From assembly GCF_002982115.1 (NCBI RefSeq), contig NZ_CP019980.1, positions 2,550,001 to 2,614,000 on the forward strand: DNA of 64,000 bases, read 5' to 3'. Positions 32,201 to 41,689 of this stretch are shown here, piece by piece. Below the pieces are notes generated by a model. That model did no database searches, was not told the origin of the DNA, and was given only the letters and a program-made list of their open reading frames with translations. Every line of letters starts with the position of its first letter. The first letter of the stretch is position 1. The position numbers were made by a program, and so were the translations under genes. This DNA is from Lysinibacillus sphaericus. Its GTDB lineage: Bacteria > Bacillota > Bacilli > Bacillales_A > Planococcaceae.

Positions 32201-32953
32201 TTAATTATCTTCTATAACCCCATATCCATATTCACGATCAAAACCTTCTTCACCTAAATCTTTTGCTTGCTGCTTTAACAGTGCCACTATTGATTCCTTA
32301 CTTAACGATTTTTTTTGTGCAACGATTTGACTGGAAATATATTTAGTAGCCTTTGCAGTTGCAAAGGACGTCCCAGTAAATTTTCTATAATATCCATTTT
32401 TGTCTATAGCTACGACGTCTTCTCCCACAAAGGCAAAATCAATTTTTCCTTTTCCTGTTGAACTAAGTCGTCTCAATTCTTTATCAGTCGCAGTAATAGA
32501 TATCACTTCATCATATTTTGCTGGATAATCAACACCAAAACCGAAAGTGTTACCAGCCGCTGCTATAATAAGAATTCCATTTGCAACGGCTTTACCAATA
32601 ACAGTTTTGACAGCTAAATTTTCCGTTTGATATCCAAAGCTGATATTGATAATATCTACTTTTTGCTCAATACACCATTCTATGGCTTTAACTAAGTCAT
32701 CTGCCTTCCCCTTACCGTCCTTGTTCAAAACTTTTACATCAATCAAGTCTATCTCACTATTTTCAATAATATTGGCAATTGGAGTTCCATGACTCATTTC
32801 ATCAATAGTCGGCGATGTCGGGTCGATAGCATTAAATTCATCAACAATACCACTTTCCAAAAATTCTTCATTAATGCCACTATCTAAAATTGCCACCTTA
32901 AGCTTTTCCTTTTGGACTTCCTGATTTTCTGATACAACATGATGAGTAAACAC
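32201..32953 (-). CDS. Secreted subtilisin-like S8 serine protease, signal peptide shifted out of frame
   Basis: Catalytic domain of a subtilase with the full triad: ILDSGIN (D24), MSHGTPIA (H55), oxyanion AAAGNTF (N135) and GTSFATAKA (S196). The conventional start is ATG 32999 behind GGAGGTA, but that frame loses register; removing one T from a run of six would give MKKFLFIFATLIIILVFTHH, a perfect signal peptide joined to the protease. So the gene as given is broken, or it starts at GTG 32953 without a secretion signal. At about 260 residues it lacks a propeptide. It lies 19 bases upstream of the toxin precursor gene. Confidence 0.75.
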   Translation of the reverse strand: MFTHHVVSENQEVQKEKLKVAILDSGINEEFLESGIVDEFNAIDPTSPTIDEMSHGTPIANIIENSEIDLIDVKVLNKDGKGKADDLVKAIEWCIEQKVDIINISFGYQTENLAVKTVIGKAVANGILIIAAAGNTFGFGVDYPAKYDEVISITATDKELRRLSSTGKGKIDFAFVGEDVVAIDKNGYYRKFTGTSFATAKATKYISSQIVAQKKSLSKESIVALLKQQAKDLGEEGFDREYGYGVIEDN

Positions 32954-32999
32954 TAAGATAATGATTAAGGTAGCAAATATAAAAAAGAAACTTTTTCAT

Positions 33000-33502
33000 A
33001 TATACCTCCTTTAATAATTTAATAGTTTTGTTTTTCTCGACAATTATATATTAATTGAATATTTAAAAAATTTAAATGCATTTAATACAAATTTACTCTT
33101 AAAATTCATTTTTTCGACATTTTTTTCAGTTCGAATACGAGAATTTCTTAAATATTCGACATTAAATTTGATGGTTCTATTAAAAGGGAATTTAACAAGA
33201 GAGTTCAGAGAGCCTAAGAAAAGCAACATCTTGATGAAGTTTTTACGCAAAATACTGATTTCGCTATTTCTGCCTAGTTCCTTCCCCCAAAGAAGAACAT
33301 GCATTCCCCCTCTTTTATTTCTTTATCGTGAATATTTTGTATTGCATAATAAAGTTGGTGCGAGAGGATAATTTAAAACTACAAATTATAGTGTCGGATA
33401 ATCTGTAGTTGTTATCTATCAATTAAATTAGCTACCATCAAAAAAAGATTGTAGATAAACCCGAATCGCAGGATTATCTACAATCAAACTGTAGCTATAC
33501 TT
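33000..33502. other. Intergenic region upstream of the protease-toxin set
   Basis: About 500 bases, strongly AT-rich in the left half. It should hold the promoter of the minus-strand protease. Open frames here have no ribosome binding sites. A terminator lies at its right end. Confidence 0.45.
33440..33485 (-). terminator. Terminator of the acyl-CoA dehydrogenase operon
   Basis: GATTGTAGATAA and TTATCTACAATC form a perfect twelve-base-pair stem; on the minus strand TTTTTTT follows. Confidence 0.9.
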
Positions 33503-34549
33503 CTATTTAATACTTTTAGCAGCTTGTTGTATAAGCGCAGCTACCATTGTATCCATTTGTGCGAAACGATCGTCCTTCGTTTGTCCGTTGACATAACGAT
33601 AATAAATTTGTTGGCAAATGACCGCTAATTTAAAATAAGCAAACGTTATATAATAGCCGATTGTTGAGACATCTCGACCACTTTTCTCCGCATAGTGCGC
33701 GATAAATTCCTCTCTCGAATAAAATCCAGGATGAACCGTAATCGGTGGCTCCCCTAATGCATACAACAACATTTTTGGATCATCTGCATGCATCCAATAA
33801 CTCATCGCAACACCGAGATCTGCTAACGGATCACCCACTGTTGTCATTTCCCAATCAAAAAGCCCAATCATTTCTGAGTAATCTTGTGAAAACATCGCAT
33901 TGTTGAACTTATAGTCATAGTGAATAATTGTCGCTTCATTATTTGTCGGTATATTAGCCTTTAACCAAGCCGTTAGCGCTGCTACCTCTGACAGCTCAGC
34001 TGTTTTTGCTTTCTCATAACGGTCAACCCAACTAACCACTTGGCGTTCCATAAACCCTTCAGGCTTGACCATATCCTTTAAAGCCGTTTCCTTATATGGA
34101 ATGGCATGGAGCGCTACAAGTGATTCCACCATTTTTTCAGACAATTGACGTGCAAGTGCTATTGTCGATTCTGTCCCTGATGGGAAACGTGTGTCCAACA
34201 CGACACCTTTTTTTCGTTCCATTAAGAAAAAGTCACTGCCGATAATGCTGACATCATCGACATATACATATGGTTTTGGTACAACAGCTAAAAACGGATG
34301 AAGCGCCGATAAAATGGTAAATTCACGCTTCATATCATGCGCTTTTTTTGCCACTGGCCCAAGAGGTGGTCTGCGAAGTACAATTTCAAAATCCGCTATT
34401 TTTAAACAGTAAGTTAAATTAGAATGACCCGCACTAAATTGAGAAATTTCTAGTTTCCCCTCTGGTAAGTCTGGGAAATGTCGCTTTAAAAAAGCATGTA
34501 ATTGCTCTGTATCGATTCGTTCACTTGCCCTTACTTGTATCGTATCCAT
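33503..34549 (-). CDS. APH-type phosphotransferase (ACAD10/11 kinase-domain-like)
   Basis: 348-residue kinase-like protein of the aminoglycoside phosphotransferase fold. The ATP-binding N-lobe includes LEISQFSAGHSNLTYCLKI; the catalytic loop is HYDYKFNN and the metal site LFDWEMTTVGDP. Proteins of this subgroup stand beside acyl-CoA dehydrogenases or are fused to them (eukaryotic ACAD10/11), and in levulinate degradation (LvaA) phosphorylate a 4-hydroxyacyl-CoA. Last gene of a three-gene operon, 11 bases after the SDR. Confidence 0.85.
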   Translation of the reverse strand: MDTIQVRASERIDTEQLHAFLKRHFPDLPEGKLEISQFSAGHSNLTYCLKIADFEIVLRRPPLGPVAKKAHDMKREFTILSALHPFLAVVPKPYVYVDDVSIIGSDFFLMERKKGVVLDTRFPSGTESTIALARQLSEKMVESLVALHAIPYKETALKDMVKPEGFMERQVVSWVDRYEKAKTAELSEVAALTAWLKANIPTNNEATIIHYDYKFNNAMFSQDYSEMIGLFDWEMTTVGDPLADLGVAMSYWMHADDPKMLLYALGEPPITVHPGFYSREEFIAHYAEKSGRDVSTIGYYITFAYFKLAVICQQIYYRYVNGQTKDDRFAQMDTMVAALIQQAAKSIK

Positions 34550-34560
34550 AGGAACCCCCC

Positions 34561-35337
34561 TTAAATAATTGCACTCATTCCACCATCTACCACAATCACC
34601 TCACCTGTAACATAATCCGAAGCTGCAGCTGCTAAAAATAATGCAACGCCCTTCAAATCATTTTCAGCACCTAGACGCTTTAAAGGTGTAGCCCCCATCA
34701 AATAATCTTGTCCTCGTTCTATTAAAACATTTGACATTTTCGTTGGGAAAAATCCAGGGGCAATGGCATTAATGTTTATGCCTGATGGTCCCCATTTCAC
34801 CGCTAAATCTTTGGTTAACGTAATAACTGCACCTTTACTAGAGTTATAACCAATTGTATCCATAAAATCAGGGAGTGTACCACCAAGCCCTGCAATAGAA
34901 GCAATATTAATAATTTTCCCCGCTTTTTGTGCAAGCATCACTTTACCAACAGCCTGCGTCATTAAAAATGTACCGTTGACGTTCACATCAAACACCTTTT
35001 GCCATGCCTCGTATGGCATATCGACAGCCGGCGCCCCCCATGAAGCACCACTATTGTTTACTAAAATATCAATCTTACCAAAGGTCTCTAATGTTTTTGA
35101 CACAACATGGGCAATTTCCTCTGGTTTCGTCACATCACAGGCAAGCGCAAGTGTCTGGACACCTAATTGTGCGAGTTGTGTCGCCATTTCCTCACAAGCC
35201 TCCACTTTGCGTGAGCACAGCACAACGTTGGCACCAGCCTCTGCAAAGCCTTGCGCAATTTGTGCACCAAGTCCACGACCACCACCTGTAACAATAGCGG
35301 TTTTCCCTTGCAAGCTAAATAGGTCAAGAACAGTCAT
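34561..35337 (-). CDS. Short-chain dehydrogenase/reductase
   Basis: 258-residue NAD(P)-dependent oxidoreductase. The cofactor loop is [20 protein letters not shown] follows, and the catalytic Ser/Tyr/Lys are in [10 protein letters not shown] and YNSSKGAV. Four-base overlap with the acyl-CoA dehydrogenase gene in front (ATGA) indicates coupled translation. In this operon it may oxidise or reduce a hydroxy/keto acyl intermediate. Confidence 0.9.
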   Translation of the reverse strand: MTVLDLFSLQGKTAIVTGGGRGLGAQIAQGFAEAGANVVLCSRKVEACEEMATQLAQLGVQTLALACDVTKPEEIAHVVSKTLETFGKIDILVNNSGASWGAPAVDMPYEAWQKVFDVNVNGTFLMTQAVGKVMLAQKAGKIINIASIAGLGGTLPDFMDTIGYNSSKGAVITLTKDLAVKWGPSGININAIAPGFFPTKMSNVLIERGQDYLMGATPLKRLGAENDLKGVALFLAAAASDYVTGEVIVVDGGMSAII

Positions 35338-36569
35338 TTTACCAGCTCCTGTTGCTTTGGGGCATGTTTTTTCAGTTCCAATTTCGCTACAGTATTACGA
35401 TGCACCTCGTCTGGTCCATCTGCTAAACGCAATGTGCGTGAATTGGCCCACTGAGCAGCGAGCGTCTTATCAGGTCCAACGCCAGCAGCACCAAATGCTT
35501 GAATGGCACGGTCGATGACACGCAATGCCATATTCGGTGCGACTACTTTAATCATCGCAATTTCAGCCTTCGCCTCTTTATTCCCTACTGTATCCATCAT
35601 GTATGCTGCTTTTAACGTAAGCAGCCTTGCCTGTTCAATATCAATACGTGATTCTGCTATTCGTTCACGCATCACGCCTTGGTCTGCTAGCGGTCGATGG
35701 AAGGCTTGACGCTCTAGTAAGCGGCTACACATTTCTTCTAAAGCGCGTTCAGCTGCTCCGATAAGACGCATGCAATGATGAATGCGGCCTGGGCCTAAAC
35801 GACCTTGAGCAATCGCAAAACCTTTCCCTTCACCCCATAAAATATTGTCCACAGGTACTCGTACATTTGTAAACGTAACCTCTCCATGACCTTCAGGTGC
35901 ATGGTCATACCCAAAGGCCGTTAACATGCGCTCTATTTTGACACCTGGTGTATCCATTGGAACTAGAATCATTGATTGTTGCTCATGGATTGAAGCCGTA
36001 GAATCCTTATGTTTTCCCATAAAAATAGCGACTTTACAGCGTGGATCGCCAGCCCCGGTTGTCCACCACTTATGACCGTTTAAAATATACTGATCACCAT
36101 CTCGTTCAATGCTAGCCTCAATATTGGTCGCATCACTAGAGGCCACTGCAGGCTCCGTCATCGCAAAGCAAGAGCGGATTTCTCCACGCAATAGCGGCTC
36201 TAACCACTCTTTTTTTTGCTTATCTGACCCATAGCGTACAAGTACCTCCATGTTCCCCGTATCCGGCGCATTGCAGTTAAAGACTTCCGGCGCTATTAAT
36301 GATCGGCCCATAATTTCACATAAAGGAGCATATTCTATATTCGATAAACCTGCGCCATACTCGCTATCAGGTAAAAATAAATTCCATAGCCCCGCTTCCT
36401 GTGCTTTACGCTTCAATTCTTCCATAATCGGAGGAATCGCTCCCCAACGATCCGCCATTGCTTCCACCTGTGCCGCATACAGTGCCTCATTTGGATAAAT
36501 ATACTGCTCCATAAATTTCGTCAGTTTTCCTTGCAGTTCTACTACTTTTTCACTATAAGAAAAATTCAT
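35334..36569 (-). CDS. Acyl-CoA dehydrogenase
   Basis: 411-residue FAD-dependent dehydrogenase. Typical blocks are [20 protein letters not shown] (flavin/substrate loop), [37 protein letters not shown] and the C-terminal [17 protein letters not shown]. This subgroup (FadE/CaiA-like, ACAD10/11-type) pairs with APH-like kinases. It is the first gene of the operon and is preceded by a FadR-type operator. Confidence 0.9.
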   Translation of the reverse strand: MNFSYSEKVVELQGKLTKFMEQYIYPNEALYAAQVEAMADRWGAIPPIMEELKRKAQEAGLWNLFLPDSEYGAGLSNIEYAPLCEIMGRSLIAPEVFNCNAPDTGNMEVLVRYGSDKQKKEWLEPLLRGEIRSCFAMTEPAVASSDATNIEASIERDGDQYILNGHKWWTTGAGDPRCKVAIFMGKHKDSTASIHEQQSMILVPMDTPGVKIERMLTAFGYDHAPEGHGEVTFTNVRVPVDNILWGEGKGFAIAQGRLGPGRIHHCMRLIGAAERALEEMCSRLLERQAFHRPLADQGVMRERIAESRIDIEQARLLTLKAAYMMDTVGNKEAKAEIAMIKVVAPNMALRVIDRAIQAFGAAGVGPDKTLAAQWANSRTLRLADGPDEVHRNTVAKLELKKHAPKQQELVK

Positions 36570-36607
36570 ATGAAAGCCCCCCTTTGATTGACAACACGAA
36601 TGAAAAA

Positions 36608-36624
36608 TGAATGATTATTCATTC
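36608..36624 (-). promoter_or_regulatory. FadR-type operator
   Basis: TGAATGATTATTCATTC is a perfect match to the Bacillus FadR (YsiA) consensus TGAATGAnTAnTCATTC. It lies 39 bases in front of the acyl-CoA dehydrogenase start, so the operon should be derepressed by long-chain acyl-CoA. Confidence 0.85.
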
Positions 36625-36796
36625 TTACTCTTACATTAAATGTTACCGCTATACGGCATGTAAATCAATCATCTATTCCATAAAAATTTGAATAAAGGAG
36701 AAAATTCATATGCAAAAACAGCTAAAAAAAGCATCTCCATTATGTCTTCTTTTTACAGCCATAAAAAATAATAACTATATTAAAATATCGTCAACA

Positions 36797-37687
36797 TTAT
36801 CTTTTACTATCAAAATAATGTATAACACCATCAATGAATTGTCGGATCGCAAAGGGCAGATGTCGATTTTTTAAATACACTAAATAAACATTCCTTTGTA
36901 AATTAGGGCAATCAATTTCTTTTTGAACAATCGTCTTCGCGGTTGGCCCCTGTAAATAGTTTTCAGGCAGAATGGTAATACCTAGATTTTCGCGAACAAG
37001 GGATACAGCCGTTTCAAAACGTTCGATTTCAAATTGAACATTGATTGCTTGACCCGCTTGTTCAAATGCATTCAAAATATCCTGCCTTGTTTGAAATCCA
37101 TCTGTACTAATAATGAAAGGCTCTTTGCTTAAATCTGCAATGGTCAGTAAATCTTTCGTCGCTAACGGATGATGTAAAGGTAATACAGCGACAAGTCGTT
37201 CCTCATACAAACACTTCACTTCTAGCTCTTCATCGTCCATCAATTGATTGGTAATAATCACATGCGTTTTGTAGCCTTTCAGTGATTTCTTGACACGCTT
37301 GCTACCTAAAATATCGACTAAATGAAATTTCATCTGTGGATAGCGCTTTTTATATTCGACAATTGCTTTTGGTAACCAATGCTTAATCGACTCCATTACA
37401 CCGATGGTCAAATCACTTGTACCATGTACAATGACCTCGTCCATTTCAATTTTTAGCACTTCCATATTTTTTAAAATAACTTTTGCTCGTTCATATAGAA
37501 GCTGACCTGCTTCGGTTAATTGCAAATTTCTTGTATTTCTTTCAAGTAAAGAAGAACCAACTTCTTGTTCTAATTTTTTAATAGCATTACTTAAAGAAGG
37601 CTGAGAAATATGCAATTTTTCAGCTGCTTTCGAGTAATTCATATGCTCAATAACAGCGATAAAATATTGTAATTGTTTTAAATCCAA
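36797..37687 (-). CDS. LysR family regulator
   Basis: 296-residue LysR-type transcriptional regulator. The N-terminal winged helix is intact (YFIAVIEHMNYSKAAEKLHI, then SQPSLSNAIKKLEQEVG), and a substrate-binding domain follows. It is read away from the formimidoylglutamase-carrier pair; the 127-base shared upstream region is the expected binding site. The inducer is probably a histidine-breakdown product or glutamate derivative, inferred from its neighbours. Confidence 0.9.
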   Translation of the reverse strand: MDLKQLQYFIAVIEHMNYSKAAEKLHISQPSLSNAIKKLEQEVGSSLLERNTRNLQLTEAGQLLYERAKVILKNMEVLKIEMDEVIVHGTSDLTIGVMESIKHWLPKAIVEYKKRYPQMKFHLVDILGSKRVKKSLKGYKTHVIITNQLMDDEELEVKCLYEERLVAVLPLHHPLATKDLLTIADLSKEPFIISTDGFQTRQDILNAFEQAGQAINVQFEIERFETAVSLVRENLGITILPENYLQGPTAKTIVQKEIDCPNLQRNVYLVYLKNRHLPFAIRQFIDGVIHYFDSKR

Positions 37688-37814
37688 AACAACCTACCCC
37701 CCATTTATAGTTTTAAACTATAGATTAATAATAATTATATATTAGTAAATATAATTATGTGAATATATAATAAATTAACACTACAACAATAATGTTAATG
37801 GAGTTGATAAAGAG

Positions 37815-38780
37815 ATGTATACAATGACAGATCAAAAACAATGGAAAGGTCGCATCGATTCAACTACTAATCCAAGTAGTTTCCGATTACATCAAAAAGT
37901 AAAACGATTGGCTATTAACGATGTAAGCGCTTCACAACAAAAAAATGCTGGGATTGTTGGGTTTATATGTGATGAAGGGGTACGCCGCAATCAAGGGCGT
38001 GTTGGTGCAGCGAATGGACCCAATGCACTTCGTGGTGCACTGGCAAGCTTACCGTGGACATTTGATGAGCAACAGGAAATTATCGATGTCGGTAACATTC
38101 TTTGCCTCAATCATGCGCTAGAGGATGCACAACAAGAGCTCGGTGAAATTGTTCAAGGTCTACGCGCTAAAAACATGCAATGTATTATCCTTGGTGGCGG
38201 TCATGAAACATTATATGGGCATTACTTAGGTGTTCGTGCAGCATTACAAAAAGGTGCCCGTATCGGCATTATTAACATCGATGCACATTTTGATTTACGA
38301 CCATATGATGAACAAACTTCATCCGGTACAATGTTCCGTCAAATTTTAGAACAAGATCCACATACAGACTATTTTGTACTAGGTATTCAACGTTATGGAA
38401 ATACACAAGAGCTGTTTGATAAGGCACATGAGCTGCAAGTGAATTATGTGTTAGAAGAACAAATGACAGCAGACAACAACGCGGACATTATGAACGATCT
38501 ACAGCAATTTATGGATAATCATGATTATATTTTACTTACTTTATGTATGGACGTTGTCAACACAGCCTACGCACCTGGTGTTAGTGCACCCTCTCCTTTT
38601 GGTCTAGATCCCAAAACGGTTCGAGCTGTAATTCAAAAAGTAGCATCCCATCCACATACCCATTCTTTTGATATATGTGAAGTAAATCCGTTACTAGATG
38701 AAAATGGTCAAACAGTCAAATTGGGTGCTTATTTTGTCTATGATGCACTCAACAACTTACTTAGGAGGAACGGTTCATGA
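37815..38780 (+). CDS. hutG: Formimidoylglutamase (ureohydrolase family)
   Basis: 321-residue manganese-dependent ureohydrolase. Metal-binding boxes are LGGGHETLYG, NIDAHFDLRPY and TLCMDVVNTAYAPGVSAP; the last is the HutG form, with Cys where arginases have the first Asp. The expected reaction is N-formimidoyl-glutamate to glutamate plus formamide, the last step of histidine breakdown. No other hut gene is present. The gene overlaps the next one by four bases (ATGA). ATG 37815 has GGAGTTG upstream. Confidence 0.85.
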   Translation: MYTMTDQKQWKGRIDSTTNPSSFRLHQKVKRLAINDVSASQQKNAGIVGFICDEGVRRNQGRVGAANGPNALRGALASLPWTFDEQQEIIDVGNILCLNHALEDAQQELGEIVQGLRAKNMQCIILGGGHETLYGHYLGVRAALQKGARIGIINIDAHFDLRPYDEQTSSGTMFRQILEQDPHTDYFVLGIQRYGNTQELFDKAHELQVNYVLEEQMTADNNADIMNDLQQFMDNHDYILLTLCMDVVNTAYAPGVSAPSPFGLDPKTVRAVIQKVASHPHTHSFDICEVNPLLDENGQTVKLGAYFVYDALNNLLRRNGS

Positions 38781-39961
38781 TCGAAATTAATCAAATTACA
38801 ACAATATTTCTCGCAGTCGCGTTATTTGCATTCGGGAGCTTCCTTATTAATAAAATAAACTTTTTAAAGCGTTTCTGTATTCCAGCACCAGTTGTTGGTG
38901 GCTTACTTTTTGCAGCACTAGCCACAATATTAAAAACAACTGGCCTATTAGAAATATCTCTTGATACATCATTACAAAGCTTATTTATGATTACTTTTTT
39001 CACGACAATCGGTTTAGGTGCTAGCTTTAAACTGGTAAAACTAGGCGGTAAGCTATTAGTCATTTATTGGCTAGCATGTGGGTTCCTTGCGCTAATGCAA
39101 AACGTTATCGGTGTATCCCTTGCTTCACTAATGGGCATTCATCCATTAATCGGTATGATGGCAGGTGCAGTTTCTATGGAAGGTGGTCACGGTGCGGCGG
39201 CTGCTTTCGGTCAAACATTAGAAGATTTAGGAATTTCATCTGCTATGACAATCGGTGCGGCGGCTGCAACATGTGGCTTAGTGGCGGGAGGTCTAATTGG
39301 TGGACCGATTGTCAAATATTTAGTCGGAAAATACAATTTAACACCAGATGAACAAGAAGCAGAAGCTATTGAATATGAAAACAAACATGAACAAATTACA
39401 TCGGATTCATTCTTTACACAAGTGGTAATCATCACATTTTGTATGGCTGTCGGAACGTATGTTGGAACTCTATTCTCCGAAGCTACAGGTTTCGTATTAC
39501 CAGGTTACGTAGGTGCCATGTTTGTCGCTGTATTGGTCCGTAATATTTTAGATAAAGTGAAACCAAATGCCATTAACATGAAAAGTATTTCTTTAATCGG
39601 TGACGTCACATTAGGTGTTTTCCTATCTATGGCGTTAATGAGCATTAAACTATGGGAAATTGCCGATTTAGCTTTACCTCTATTTGTCATTGTTTTTGTA
39701 CAAGTACTATTCATCGTTCTATTCTGTATTTTTGTATTATTTAAATTACTCGGTAAAAACTACGATGCAGCAGTTATGGTGGCAGGCTTTGCAGGACATG
39801 GCTTGGGTGCAACACCGAATGCAATGGCGAATATGTCAGCAGTTGTTCAACGCTTCGGTCCTTCTACAAAGGCATTCCTCGTTGTACCAATTGTAGGTGC
39901 ATTTTTAATTGATGTCTTTGGTATTCCTATTATTATTACAACCATTAACTTATTTAAATAA
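38777..39961 (+). CDS. gltS: Sodium/glutamate symporter family protein (GltS-type)
   Basis: 394-residue secondary carrier with the twofold ESS/GltS topology. Two glycine-rich re-entrant loops are seen: GAVSMEGGHGAAAAFGQTL and MVAGFAGHGLGATPNAMANM. Such carriers import glutamate with sodium. Translational coupling to formimidoylglutamase suggests that this one may bring in formimidoylglutamate or glutamate-like compounds, an inference from context. Ends with a bidirectional terminator. Confidence 0.88.
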   Translation: MIEINQITTIFLAVALFAFGSFLINKINFLKRFCIPAPVVGGLLFAALATILKTTGLLEISLDTSLQSLFMITFFTTIGLGASFKLVKLGGKLLVIYWLACGFLALMQNVIGVSLASLMGIHPLIGMMAGAVSMEGGHGAAAAFGQTLEDLGISSAMTIGAAAATCGLVAGGLIGGPIVKYLVGKYNLTPDEQEAEAIEYENKHEQITSDSFFTQVVIITFCMAVGTYVGTLFSEATGFVLPGYVGAMFVAVLVRNILDKVKPNAINMKSISLIGDVTLGVFLSMALMSIKLWEIADLALPLFVIVFVQVLFIVLFCIFVLFKLLGKNYDAAVMVAGFAGHGLGATPNAMANMSAVVQRFGPSTKAFLVVPIVGAFLIDVFGIPIIITTINLFK

Positions 39962-39964
39962 CAT

Positions 39965-40010
39965 GAAAAAAGCCGTGCATAGTCTTTATAAGACCGTTGC
40001 ACGGCTTCTT
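39965..40010. terminator. Bidirectional terminator
   Basis: AAGCCGTGCA and TGCACGGCTT form the stem with A- and T-rich flanks, between convergent genes. Confidence 0.85.
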
Positions 40011-40039
40011 CCATTATAGAAAGAACTTCATAGAATGCA

Positions 40040-41296
40040 TTATTGTAATATGTCACTTACCGTTACACATTCATAACCTTGTTTCTGTAAATAAAGAATA
40101 ACATTTTCGAGCCCGTTGGCTGTCGTTTGATGAATATCATGCATTAAAATAATACTGCCATCTTTGACAGATGCTTTGACATACGTTAATATTTTATCGG
40201 CATTGCGATGCTTCCAATCGAGTGTATCAATCGACCATAAAATAGAAGGCATTGGAATAACAGAGCGCACTTGGTCATTTGTCGCTCCATATGGTGGGCG
40301 AAAAACAGTTGGATATTGACCAATAGCTGCGTAAATGGCGTTGCTTGTGCGATCCACTTCTTCTTTAACGCTTGTTTTCGCTAAATTAGTTAGCTTCGGA
40401 TGATTCCATGTATGATTGCCAATTTCATGACCATCCTTATACACTTGCTCTACAATTTTAGCATTGCTAGAAGCATTTTTCCCAACCATAAAAAATGTTG
40501 CTTTTACATTGTATTTCTTTAAAATGGCTAATATTTGTGGCGTAACTTTCGCATTCGGTCCATCATCAAATGTTAAAGCCACCCGCTTTTTCGCTCCTTT
40601 TGCTACTGGTACTCCTTGGTTGTAAACTTTATTATTTACGGTTAAGTCCGTTAGCTCTGAAGCCTTTATGTACCCTTTTTGATTGTCAGCTTCCACATAC
40701 GCCCAGCCTGCTACTATTGTATATTGCTGCACAATGGTTTTATGCGCTAGTGTGCCTAGCACTTCACCGCCTGGGCTCGCAGTTAAATGAATAATAGCCC
40801 CTTTAGGTGCATTTACCTGCTTTTTTGTCGCAGTTGGTTTTTTCAGCGCATTTGTCGCGACATAGCCAAATTCATGTCCATATTGCACATATGACCAACC
40901 ACCAGGTGCTATGCCATACACTATTAACATACTATTTTCATATAGCTGTCCAACTTTTTGTGCACTTGGACTTGGATAGGACAATAAGTTTAGGCCGCCT
41001 TTTTTCGCCACTACAGCTTTTTCTGGCGTTAGCTCTGCTAATGTTGAGGCTTCCACATACCCCTCTAACTGTGCCATTCGGATATGTATCCATTCCTCAT
41101 TGAAAGCTGAGGCTTGCACAAAATTGCCTTGTTTAATATAGCCATTCACCTTGCTTTCTGTGGAAGCCTCTTCATACACCGTCGCATCCTTTAGAACTTG
41201 TTGGATAGCAGGCATACTAGCTTGAGCGGAAACATGATTCCCAATAGCCATACTACATAAAAATGCCCATAATAACGCAAAAGGTAATAATTTTTT
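40040..41296 (-). CDS. Secreted polysaccharide deacetylase with SH3b repeats
   Basis: 418-residue cell-wall enzyme. A signal peptide (KKLLPFALLWAFLCSMAI, cleaved near VSAQA) is followed by about three SH3b-like wall-binding repeats (EEWIHIRMAQLEGYVEAS; GGWSYVQYGHEFGYVATN; AGWAYVEADNQKGYIKAS) and a NodB domain with TFDDGPN, HTWNHP, RPPYG, SIDTLDW and LMHDIH. All catalytic residues are present. TTG 41296 is chosen: AGGCGG lies about ten bases upstream and the signal peptide starts there; the frame runs open to 41362. Confidence 0.87.
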   Translation of the reverse strand, partial: KKLLPFALLWAFLCSMAIGNHVSAQASMPAIQQVLKDATVYEEASTESKVNGYIKQGNFVQASAFNEEWIHIRMAQLEGYVEASTLAELTPEKAVVAKKGGLNLLSYPSPSAQKVGQLYENSMLIVYGIAPGGWSYVQYGHEFGYVATNALKKPTATKKQVNAPKGAIIHLTASPGGEVLGTLAHKTIVQQYTIVAGWAYVEADNQKGYIKASELTDLTVNNKVYNQGVPVAKGAKKRVALTFDDGPNAKVTPQILAILKKYNVKATFFMVGKNASSNAKIVEQVYKDGHEIGNHTWNHPKLTNLAKTSVKEEVDRTSNAIYAAIGQYPTVFRPPYGATNDQVRSVIPMPSILWSIDTLDWKHRNADKILTYVKASVKDGSIILMHDIHQTTANGLENVILYLQKQGYECVTVSDILQ

Positions 41297-41362
41297 CAAT
41301 ATTCTACACCGCCTTTTTACAATCACTGATGTCGTCTCCCGTGTAAAATATATACAAAACAT

Positions 41363-41689
41363 AGGATTGAAATCTGATAATGTTATTATACCAGAAAATA
41401 GTAAGAATCAACTAGATTTGCTAATTGAAAAGTTCTGTAAGAATGATTTTTGATAATCCACATCGGCGGCATACTGTTAAATTTCTTCTTATACTTTTGC
41501 AAAAACTTTATTTGAGATAATGTAATCTTATCCATTCAGAATCTAAATTTCACTGTATTTCCATGCATACGTTAATCGCTAGCTTGCTAACCTTCACAGC
41601 ATCCCCAACATATGTGCCAATCAACAGCTTCCAAGTGGTTTACTCTACTTTTGGTGCATAAGCCGTTCAGCTTGCTATGCCATATCTTC
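41363..41689. other. Intergenic region
   Basis: About 330 bases without a supported gene or clear signal. Confidence 0.5.

Noticed and set aside
33044..33371. Open frames on both strands in the region upstream of the protease
   Set aside because: No ribosome binding sites, strongly skewed amino acid content and full overlap with each other; treated as non-coding.
36700..36870. Plus-strand frame beginning ATGCAAAAACAGC behind a good AAAGGAG
   Set aside because: It runs antisense into the end of the LysR gene and its product has no protein-like pattern; the Shine-Dalgarno match may be chance or a relic.
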